From Armatimonadota bacterium (GTDB lineage: Bacteria > Sysuimicrobiota > Sysuimicrobiia > Sysuimicrobiales > Humicultoraceae), in NCBI GenBank assembly GCA_016199305.1, contig JACQGZ010000326.1:1-5773 (forward strand): DNA of 5,773 nt, written 5' to 3'. The notes beneath the pieces are model-generated. The model saw only the letters and a program-made list of their open reading frames with translations. It was not told where the DNA came from and ran no database searches. The translations under genes were made by a program, and so were the position numbers. The stretch's first letter is position 1. Each line of letters opens with the position of its first letter. Below are positions 1 through 5,198 of this stretch, piece by piece.

Positions 1-313
1 ACTTCCCGCCGGGAACGAGCAAGTGGAACAAGATCGAACACCGCCTGTTCTCGCACATCGCGATGAACTGGCGCGGGAAACCCCTGGTGAGTCTGGTGGC
101 CATCGTGAGCCTGATCGGATCCACGAGAACCGACGCCGGGCTCAGAGTGAGGTCAGAAATCGATCGCGGCAAGTATCCGATGGGCGTCGTGGTCACCGAC
201 CAGCAAATGGCACGCATCAAGCTGGTCCCACATTCCTTCCATGGCGACTGGAACTACACGGTTCGTCCGAACCGGCGGAAACACGTTTAACTCACTTATT
301 TCGTTACGAACTC
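1..313 (+). mobile_element. ISAzo13-family insertion sequence, right-hand end (partial)
   Basis: The transposase stops at 290, and a short non-coding, relatively AT-rich stretch (291-313) follows before the integron cassette boundary at 314. Insertion sequences of this type usually end within a few tens of bases of the transposase stop, so the terminal inverted repeat probably lies in 291-313. The left end is outside the window, so neither the inverted repeat nor a target duplication can be checked. The right boundary is an inference from where the cassette begins. Confidence 0.55.
3..290 (+). CDS. ISAzo13-family transposase, C-terminal part (5' end outside window)
   Basis: This reading frame is open from the window edge and ends at TAA 288-290, giving the last 95 residues of a DDE transposase that cuts and joins the ends of its insertion sequence. 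The fragment starts FPPGTSKWNKIEHRLFSHI and continues through MNWRGKPLVS, TGLRVRSEI-like and WNYTVRP blocks. This order is characteristic of the C-terminus of ISAzo13-family ('Rhodopirellula-type', DDE_Tnp_ISAZ013) transposases. The glutamate in KWNKIEH (codon 36-38) is the expected last acidic residue of the DDE triad; the two aspartates lie upstream, outside the window. The C-terminus looks intact, ending shortly after the WNYTVRP block as in relatives. Whether the whole gene is intact cannot be seen. The family call is from remembered motifs, not a search. Confidence 0.88.
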   Translation, partial: FPPGTSKWNKIEHRLFSHIAMNWRGKPLVSLVAIVSLIGSTRTDAGLRVRSEIDRGKYPMGVVVTDQQMARIKLVPHSFHGDWNYTVRPNRRKHV

Positions 314-314
314 T

Positions 315-346
315 TAGGCAGATAACAGATGTAGGCAGATAACAGA
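315..346 (+). repeat. Tandem 15-bp direct repeat at the 5' end of the cassette
   Basis: TAGGCAGATAACAGA occurs at 315-329 and again at 332-346, a period of 17 bp with no mismatch. The first copy includes the cassette core half-site. The second runs up to the start codon of the acetyltransferase at 349, so the repeat fills the whole leader of the gene. No strong Shine-Dalgarno sequence is present; only a weak ACAGAG lies next to the start. Confidence 0.9.
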
Positions 347-348
347 GC

Positions 349-873
349 ATGACTACGACTTGTATTGTGCGGAAGCTAGATCACGATGACGCCGAAGCTT
401 GGGCAACACTTCGGCGAGAGGCATTAGAGGCTCATCCCCTGGCTTTTGGTGCCTCCGTTCCCGATGACGCCAAGGTATTGGTTGAGTTTATTCGTACGAG
501 ACTCGCGTCAAGTGATGAATCTGTCGTTTTCGGAGCGTTTAGCGACGTCTCACTCGTCGGTGTGGTCGGAATAGCTCGATACTCAGGCAAGAAAGAGCGG
601 CACAAGGCGTTGATCTGGGGAATGTATGTCGCCGCCGGGAATCGACGCCATGGCATAGGTGAGATATTGTTGCACACAGCAATCCAACAAGCTCGGTCAT
701 GGCAGGGTATTGAGCAAGTGCATCTTGCTGTTAGCGAAGTCGCAAGTGATGCGAGAAGATTGTACGAAAGAAACGAGTTTAAAGAGTGGGGGCGCGAACC
801 GCGCGCTTTATGCTGGGAGGGGCGTTGTGCCGACGAAACGCACATGATTTTAGACTTGCGCCAATCCCGGTGA
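349..873 (+). CDS. GNAT-family N-acetyltransferase (integron cassette gene)
   Basis: This encodes a 174-aa single-domain GNAT protein, predicted to be cytoplasmic and to transfer an acetyl group from acetyl-CoA to an amine. The acceptor substrate cannot be told from sequence. The acetyl-CoA binding core (motif A) is at residues 90-116: a beta strand WGMYVAAGNR followed by the pyrophosphate-binding loop R99-R-H-G-I-G104 and an amphipathic helix. Motif B is at about 125-145 (VHLAVSEVASDARRLYERNEF), and the usual glycine of the LYxxxGF turn is replaced by glutamate here. Length is normal for the family. The ATG at 349 is the first plausible start, but its ribosome binding site is weak. The gene is less GC-rich than the core genes further on and sits between a cassette boundary and an attC, so it was acquired as a cassette. 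Antibiotic acetyltransferases also travel this way, but nothing here specifically matches a known aminoglycoside or streptothricin acetyltransferase. Confidence 0.88.
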   Translation: MTTTCIVRKLDHDDAEAWATLRREALEAHPLAFGASVPDDAKVLVEFIRTRLASSDESVVFGAFSDVSLVGVVGIARYSGKKERHKALIWGMYVAAGNRRHGIGEILLHTAIQQARSWQGIEQVHLAVSEVASDARRLYERNEFKEWGREPRALCWEGRCADETHMILDLRQSR

Positions 874-876
874 ACT

Positions 877-987
877 GCCTAACACGAGTTTGCAGCCGAC
901 GCGCTTCGGCGCGCTGTCCACGCCTCAGCATCCCCTCGCTCGCAAAAGACGCTCGCTCGGCCCGGCTGAAACTCAGATCCGTTAGGC
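877..987 (+). other. attC: attC site (59-base element) of the integron cassette
   Basis: The outer core sites are R'' GCCTAAC (877-883) and R' GTTAGGC (981-987), which are perfect complements. The inner arms are L'' at 886-898 (GAGTTTGCAGCCG) and L' at 963-974 (CGGCTGAAACTC). They pair along 12 bp and leave a single unpaired base, G892. Such an extrahelical base in the L arm is the hallmark that the integron integrase uses to recognise the folded single strand. Between the arms (899-962) lies a variable terminal structure with a GCGC-TTCG-GCGC hairpin at about 902-913. The total of 111 bp is within the usual range for attC sites. Crossover is expected between G981 and T982. The site starts 3 bp after the acetyltransferase stop, the usual cassette arrangement. 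Confidence 0.92.
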
Positions 988-1300
988 GGCTGAGCGTACG
1001 GCTGAGCGTGGCTTTAGCGATGAGGGATCGCCAGCGTTGAAGCGAGGGCAACTATGAAACGCCACCCTCTTGACATCCTCCAAGATTACTTCCCAGCCGG
1101 GACTGCGGAAGGAGAGCAGCACATCCTGCCTCAGGTCTTCGTGTACTGGGACGAGTACACAGAGCTGATGACGCCCGCGCCCCACAGTCCCCGCCTGCTG
1201 GTCGGCAAAGAGGGCACGGGAAAGACTGGGGTCATCGGCTTCTACAGGTCGCTACTCGAGAGAGCTGGTGTCCCGACGAAGGCCTCATGGGTATGGGCCG
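982..1300 (+). mobile_element. Second integron cassette, truncated at its 3' side
   Basis: By the cassette rule, the sequence after the attC crossover point is the beginning of a new cassette (TTAGGC at 982-987). It contains a short leader with a tandem repeat and then the 5' part of a P-loop ATPase gene from 1054. No second attC (a GTTRRRY core with paired inner arms) is found before the sequence changes to the chromosomal DUF3307-like reading frame at about 1285-1305. The cassette has therefore lost its 3' part. The right boundary is approximate. Confidence 0.65.
987..1009 (+). repeat. Tandem 11-bp direct repeat at the start of the second cassette
   Basis: CGGCTGAGCGT occurs at 987-997 and at 999-1009, a period of 12 bp with no mismatch. 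It begins at the last base of the attC core site. It resembles in position the tandem repeat at the 5' end of the first cassette (315-346), although the sequence differs. Confidence 0.85.
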
Positions 1301-1404
1301 CTAGGCACGTTTCGAGGAACCTCTGTATCTCGTACTGGCCAACGTTTACATTGTGTCGGTTCTCGCCGGTTCGGTCATCGTGCGCTTTGTCGTCCAGCCC
1401 TTGA
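1054..1404 (+). pseudogene. P-loop ATPase gene, 5' fragment fused out of frame to unrelated sequence
   Basis: The ATG at 1054 follows a Shine-Dalgarno-like GAGGG at 1044-1048 with 5-bp spacing. Residues 1-75 look like a real protein start: MKRHPLDILQDYFPAG, then HILPQVFVYWDEYTEL. A hydrophobic strand and Walker A motif follow, G51-K-E-G-T-G-K57-T58, with helix GVIGFYRSLLERAGVPT. This is the expected N-terminus of a large P-loop ATPase, possibly of the Sll1717-type ATPases seen in mobile DNA, but too little remains for a firm family. Walker B, sensor and other motifs are missing. From about residue 76 the frame runs into sequence that codes for a different protein in another frame, and it ends without homologous character at 1404. 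I read it as a broken gene with about 75-80 genuine codons. An ATPase domain cannot be functional at this length. Confidence 0.65.
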
Positions 1405-1667
1405 GAGTCGATGTTCCGGACAGACCGGGCCTCCTGGGCGCCGGGGCGTATATTGGGATGGTGGAACGGCTTCTGTTGACCACGCTCGTGGCGGCGGGTC
1501 AGTTCGGGGCGGTTGGATTCGTCCTGGCTGCGAAGTCGATCGCGCGCTACAAGCAGATGGACGAGGTTTCCGGGTTTGCTGAGTACTATCTGGTCGGAAC
1601 GCTGACGAGTTCGACCATTGCCGTGCTAGCCGGCCTTCTCATCAAGGCCATCATCCGCCAGCTCTGA
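1305..1667 (+). pseudogene. DUF3307-like membrane protein, C-terminal fragment
   Basis: The frame is open from the codon after TAG 1302-1304 to TGA 1665-1667. The remaining 120 residues contain three hydrophobic segments: LYLVLANVYIVSVLAGSVIV near the beginning, VERLLLTTLVAAGQFGAVGFV in the middle and YYLVGTLTSSTIAVLAGLLI near the end. The middle block with AAKSIARYKQMDE and FAEYYLVGTL is what I remember from the C-terminal part of DUF3307 membrane proteins, whose function is not known. The N-terminal domain is absent and no good start codon or ribosome binding site precedes it; a GTG at 1353 would remove the first helix. Base composition matches the following core genes. It was probably the first gene of the operon with the nucleoside phosphorylase, cut by the mobile segment. 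A fully separate short protein is a weaker alternative. Confidence 0.6.
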
Positions 1668-1676
1668 ACGATCGCT

Positions 1677-2990
1677 GTGCACCCCTATCAACTGATACTG
1701 AAGAAGCGTGACGGCGGCGAGCTGTCGCCCGAGGAGATCGAGGCGCTCCTCGGCGCCTACCTGCGCGAGGAGATCGCCGACTACCAGATGAGCGCCTTCC
1801 TGATGGCGGTCTTCTTCCGCGGCATGAGCCCGCGGGAGACCGCGGCGCTGACGATGGCGATGGTGCGCTCGGGGGAGACGCTGGACCTGGAGGCCCTCGG
1901 CGGCGTCCCGGTGGACAAACACAGCACCGGCGGGGTGGGGGACAAGACCTCCCTGGTGCTGATCCCGCTGGTGGCGGCGGCGGGCGCGCGGGTGGCCAAA
2001 CTCTCCGGCCGCGGCCTGGGGCACACCGGGGGGACGATCGACAAGCTGGAATCCATCCCCGGCTTTCGCACCGACCTCTCCCGCGAGCGGATGCTCGATC
2101 AGGTGCGGCGCATCGGCTGCGCGCTGGCCGGGCAGACCGCCGACCTGGTGCCGGCAGACAAGCGCCTCTACGCCCTGCGGGATGTCACCGCCACCGTCGA
2201 ATCCATCCCGCTGATCGCCGCCAGCATCATGAGCAAGAAGATCGCCGGGGGCGCGCGAGGGATCGTCCTCGATGTCAAGACCGGCAGCGGCGCGTTCATG
2301 AAGACGCTAGAGGACGCCCGGGACCTGGCAGAGGCGATGGTGGCCATCGGCCACGAGGTCGGCCGGCGCACGGTGGCGGTGATCAGCGACATGGACCAGC
2401 CGCTCGGCCGCACCGTGGGCAACGCGGTGGAGGTGGAGGAGGCGATCGCCACGCTCCAGGGGAGGGGACCACAGGATCTCACCGAGCTGTGCGTGGCGCT
2501 GGGGTCTCACATGCTGGTCCTGGCCGGATCGGAGGCCTCCAGGGATGCCGCCGAGGAGCGGCTGCGCCGGGCCCTGGAGGACGGCCTGGCGCTGGAGCGG
2601 TTGCGAAAGATGATCGCGGCCCAGGGAGGTGATGTCCGTGTCGTCGACGATCCCGGCCTCCTGCCGCAGGCCCGCCACGTGCTCCCGGTTGCGGCGGCCC
2701 GCGGGGGCGTCGTCGCGGGGATCGATGCCGAGGCGATCGGCCTGGCGGCGATGAGCCTCGGCGCCGGCCGGGCGCGGAAGGAGGACCGCATCGATCCCGC
2801 GGTCGGCATCCGCCTGGAACGCAAGGTGGGAGAGAAGGTGGGAGCGGGTGAGCCGCTGGCCAGTGTGCTGGCCCACGATGAGGCCAGGGGCGCAGAGGCC
2901 GTCCGCCGCGTGCGGGAGGCCTACCGCCTCGCTCGATCGGCCCCGACGCCGCGGCCCCTGATTCACGCCGTGCTCGGGGACGCCGCCTGA
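1677..2990 (+). CDS. pdp: Pyrimidine-nucleoside phosphorylase (NP-II family)
   Basis: This cytoplasmic salvage enzyme splits uridine, deoxyuridine or thymidine with phosphate into the free base and (deoxy)ribose 1-phosphate. The protein is 437 aa, the normal length, with the three expected parts: N-terminal helical domain, central glycosyltransferase-like alpha/beta domain (about 70-330) and C-terminal PYNP domain (about 340-420). The family signature SGRGLGHTGGTIDKLE is at 110-125. The phosphate site KHSTGGVGDKTS is at 81-92. Base-binding residues equivalent to E. coli DeoA R171, S186 and K190 are R168, S183 and K187. K108 stands where pyrimidine-nucleoside phosphorylases have lysine and thymidine phosphorylases have methionine, as I recall, so pdp is preferred over deoA. 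The GTG start at 1677 is the only one possible, because an in-frame TGA lies at 1665-1667. There is no clear Shine-Dalgarno, so translation may depend on coupling with the preceding gene. The next gene starts 1 bp after its stop. Confidence 0.95.
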   Translation: MHPYQLILKKRDGGELSPEEIEALLGAYLREEIADYQMSAFLMAVFFRGMSPRETAALTMAMVRSGETLDLEALGGVPVDKHSTGGVGDKTSLVLIPLVAAAGARVAKLSGRGLGHTGGTIDKLESIPGFRTDLSRERMLDQVRRIGCALAGQTADLVPADKRLYALRDVTATVESIPLIAASIMSKKIAGGARGIVLDVKTGSGAFMKTLEDARDLAEAMVAIGHEVGRRTVAVISDMDQPLGRTVGNAVEVEEAIATLQGRGPQDLTELCVALGSHMLVLAGSEASRDAAEERLRRALEDGLALERLRKMIAAQGGDVRVVDDPGLLPQARHVLPVAAARGGVVAGIDAEAIGLAAMSLGAGRARKEDRIDPAVGIRLERKVGEKVGAGEPLASVLAHDEARGAEAVRRVREAYRLARSAPTPRPLIHAVLGDAA

Positions 2991-2991
2991 G

Positions 2992-3567
2992 GTGTCTGCC
3001 CGCCTGGTGATCCCTCGCCCGTCGCTGGTGGTGCTCTGCGGGCCCGCCGGCAGCGGAAAATCCACCTTCGCGCGCCGCCACTTCCCCGCGACGGCGATTG
3101 TCTCGTCGGATCGCTGCCGGGCGATGATCGGGGACGACGAGGCCAACATCCGCGTCTCCCCGCAGGCCTTTGAGCTCTTCCACTTCATCATCGAGCTGAG
3201 GCTGCGCGATCGGCGCCTCACCGTGGCCGACAGCACGGCGCTGCGGGCGGAGGCCCGCCGCGACCTGGAGGGGATCGCCAAACGTTACGGCGTCCCCGCC
3301 GTCCTCATCGTCTTCAACGTCTCGGAGGCGCGCGCGCTGGCCCACAACACTCGACGGAAGCGGCGGGTGGCCCGTCCCGTGATCGAGCAGCAGTGGGAAC
3401 GGTTGCAGGAGGCGTTGCAGACGGTGCATGAGGAGGGCTTCGACCGGGTCTATATCCTCGGCGAGGATGAGGTCGGGGGTGCGACGATCGAACTGACTCC
3501 CGCCGCGGGGGCACGAGCGGCGACGCGCCCCCCTTGGAAGAGGCCCCCTAGAGACGGCCGGGGGTGA
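2992..3567 (+). CDS. Polynucleotide-kinase-like P-loop kinase (AAA_33 type)
   Basis: This 191-aa protein is probably an ATP-dependent kinase phosphorylating a nucleic-acid 5'-OH end or a small molecule. Walker A is GPAGSGKST at 17-25 (K23, S24). The motif SSDRCR at 38-43 gives D40 and R43, spaced as the general-base Asp and the Arg of the T4 and clostridial Pnkp kinase domains (Asp, then Arg at +3). A strand VADSTAL at 78-84 and HNTRRKRRV at 118-126, which looks like the arginine-rich lid, complete the kinase fold. It corresponds to the kinase module of bacterial Pnkp alone; no phosphatase or ligase domain is present. The last 25 residues are basic, Pro/Arg-rich and probably disordered. The GTG at 2992 lies 1 bp after the nucleoside phosphorylase stop, suggesting translational coupling; a GTG at 3028 is possible but very close to the P-loop. 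The substrate is unknown. Confidence 0.82.
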   Translation: MSARLVIPRPSLVVLCGPAGSGKSTFARRHFPATAIVSSDRCRAMIGDDEANIRVSPQAFELFHFIIELRLRDRRLTVADSTALRAEARRDLEGIAKRYGVPAVLIVFNVSEARALAHNTRRKRRVARPVIEQQWERLQEALQTVHEEGFDRVYILGEDEVGGATIELTPAAGARAATRPPWKRPPRDGRG

Positions 3568-3575
3568 CGTGCCGG

Positions 3576-3932
3576 CTAGCGGGGACGCGCGCGACCGTCC
3601 GGCGCCCGCCCTGGGGCACGGCGGCGCAGGCCGTGCAGGAGATGACTCGACCGCAGCACGCGCCGCTCGGGGATCCGTGATCCCGGTTTGAGCCGGGCCG
3701 CCACCTCTTCCCTGTCGTAATCTCGCCGGCGCGCCTCGCTGAGCAGATCGAGGAAGAAGCCGTGGGCCGCTTCGAGCGAGCGGAACCCTTCCCGCGGCTG
3801 TCCGGCGACGGAGGCATACCGGAGCTTGAGCCCGCGCGACGCGGGCGATTCCGAGTCGGCGTACCCCTCCAGGTAGAGTTTGAAATGGCCACGCCCGGTT
3901 CGGGCGATGACCAGGCAGAATGGTCCTCTCAT
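3576..3932 (-). CDS. Hypothetical protein, 118 aa
   Basis: I do not recognise this protein. The frame has a structured-looking N-terminal 90 residues: beta-like segments FCLVIARTGRGHFKLYLEGYA and LKLRYASVAG, then a helix SLEAAHGFFLDLLSEARRRD and DREEVAARLKPG. The arginine-rich tail (about 95-118) could be disordered. This pattern is more protein-like than the opposite-strand frame over the same bases, which gives low-complexity Pro/Arg sequence. The ATG at 3930-3932 has AGGAG on the minus strand at 3945-3949, with a rather long 12-bp spacing; no other start exists before the upstream stop at 3960-3962. It converges on the kinase gene with 8 bp between stops and diverges from the dehydrogenase gene. 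A small soluble cytoplasmic protein is likely; no function is assigned. Confidence 0.6.
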   Translation of the reverse strand: MRGPFCLVIARTGRGHFKLYLEGYADSESPASRGLKLRYASVAGQPREGFRSLEAAHGFFLDLLSEARRRDYDREEVAARLKPGSRIPERRVLRSSHLLHGLRRRAPGRAPDGRARPR

Positions 3933-3946
3933 GGATCGTCGAAACT

Positions 3947-3978
3947 CCTGCGGCTCGCATCACCCTTCGACCCGCAGG
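3947..3978. promoter_or_regulatory. Inverted repeat in divergent intergenic region (7-bp arms)
   Basis: CCTGCGG at 3947-3953 is the exact reverse complement of CCGCAGG at 3972-3978, with an 18-nt spacer. It lies just upstream of the minus-strand 118-aa gene and covers part of its likely ribosome binding site (3945-3949). It could be an operator or an mRNA leader hairpin, or chance in such GC-rich sequence. Confidence 0.3.
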
Positions 3979-3990
3979 CGCCCGCCTCCT

Positions 3991-4010
3991 GTCCGGCGAA
4001 TCGACCGGAC
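3991..4010. promoter_or_regulatory. Palindrome upstream of the hydroxybutyryl-CoA dehydrogenase gene
   Basis: GTCCGG at 3991-3996 and CCGGAC at 4005-4010 are perfect 6-bp arms around an 8-nt centre. The 20-bp site ends 3 bp before the dehydrogenase Shine-Dalgarno. Size and position suit a dimeric repressor operator, for example a TetR-type regulator of acyl-CoA genes, but no regulator gene is in view and no consensus is recognised. A leader hairpin is the alternative. Confidence 0.35.
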
Positions 4011-4013
4011 GCG

Positions 4014-4020
4014 GGAGGTG
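4014..4020 (+). promoter_or_regulatory. Ribosome binding site of the dehydrogenase gene
   Basis: GGAGGTG lies 6 bp before the ATG at 4027. It decides the start against in-frame upstream ATG codons at 3880, 3907 and 3931, which would add a Pro/Arg-rich tail not found in the family and lack comparable sites. Confidence 0.85.
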
Positions 4021-4026
4021 GACCGG

Positions 4027-4880
<854 letters not shown>

Positions 4881-4884
<4 letters not shown>

Positions 4885-5123
4885 CCCGCCGCCGCCCCTT
4901 TGCGGCGCCGCCGGCCGCCGCGCACGGCGCTGGCGAGATCCTCGGCCAGGACCAGGATGCCGCGCTGCCGCCCGCCGCCGCCGCGTCCGATCAACGCGTA
5001 GGGGACGTTGTGATTGCGCAGCCAGTTCAGCATCCGGGTGACGTCCCCTTCATTCTTCGGGTCCAGCCCCGCCTTGGACATGAGCTCGGCGAGGCCGACA
5101 ATCTGCCCCCACGTTTCGTTCAT
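4881..5123 (-). CDS. Small hypothetical protein, 80 aa, possible DNA-binding fold
   Basis: I do not firmly recognise it. The first two thirds look folded: helices WGQIVGLAELMSKAGL and DVTRMLNWLRNHNVPYALIGRG, then a glycine-rich turn and strand/helix RGILVLAEDLASAV. The tail RGGRRRRKGAAAG is strongly basic. The pattern of a helix ending in WLRNHNVPY, a short beta hairpin and another helix resembles small winged-helix or excisionase/DUF4224-like DNA-binding proteins; this is an inference from pattern only. The start is well supported: the minus-strand GGAGGTG at 5129-5135 lies 5 bp before ATG 5121-5123, as strong as the site of the neighbouring dehydrogenase. Its TAG (4881-4883) overlaps the convergent dehydrogenase TAA (4882-4884). 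A 75-bp gap separates it from the upstream DUF1444 gene, so co-transcription is possible. Confidence 0.7.
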
Positions 5124-5128
5124 GACTC

Positions 5129-5135
5129 CACCTCC
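5129..5135 (-). promoter_or_regulatory. Ribosome binding site of the 80-aa gene
   Basis: The minus-strand GGAGGTG is placed 5 bp before the ATG. It sits in the same wider motif GGGAGGTGGA as the dehydrogenase ribosome binding site at 4013-4022. It is the best evidence that this short GC-rich frame is a real gene. Confidence 0.8.
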
Positions 5136-5198
5136 CGGATGTCGTTAAGTCTCGTAATCGAAGGGTTATCCGTGCTCTGGAGCCTCTCCTGCGCCCTT

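Larger units (their letters stand above)
314..981 (+). mobile_element. Integron gene cassette carrying a GNAT acetyltransferase
   Basis: The segment has the standard build of an integron cassette. It starts with a TTAGGC half core site (314-319), has one ORF that begins 35 bp inside the boundary, and closes with an attC site 3 bp after the ORF stop. The cassette ends at the expected crossover point between G981 and T982, giving 668 bp. No promoter is evident inside, as usual for cassettes, which are read from a promoter near the integron platform. The base composition is clearly less GC-rich than the genes after 1305. The base before the left TTAGGC is C (313) instead of the G of a normal core site. 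That suggests the left neighbour has been replaced, probably by the IS. No integron integrase gene is visible. Confidence 0.82.

Noticed and set aside
432..845. Minus-strand open frame opposite the GNAT gene
   Set aside because: The plus-strand frame has GNAT motifs A and B and the attC lies in the correct orientation behind it; the antisense frame shows no family features.
1268..1310. A second attC closing the truncated cassette
   Set aside because: GCTAGGC at 1300-1306 resembles a core site, but there is no matching RYYYAAC site upstream and no paired inner arms.
1268..1582. Plus-strand open frame of 104 codons across the junction
   Set aside because: Out-of-frame shadow of the DUF3307-like fragment with Arg/Gly-rich translation.
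2307..3281. 324-codon minus-strand open frame
   Set aside because: Antisense shadow of the phosphorylase and kinase genes with no recognisable motif.
3880..4026. N-terminal extension of the dehydrogenase frame to an ATG at 3880
   Set aside because: The added 49 residues are Pro/Arg-rich and unlike the family. The ATG at 4027 has a strong Shine-Dalgarno and gives the usual N-terminus directly before the Rossmann glycine loop.
5170..5198. Possible small hairpin (GGAG-AGG-CTCC type) after the DUF1444 gene
   Set aside because: The stem is only 4 bp and no T-run follows in the direction of transcription, so a terminator call is not supported.
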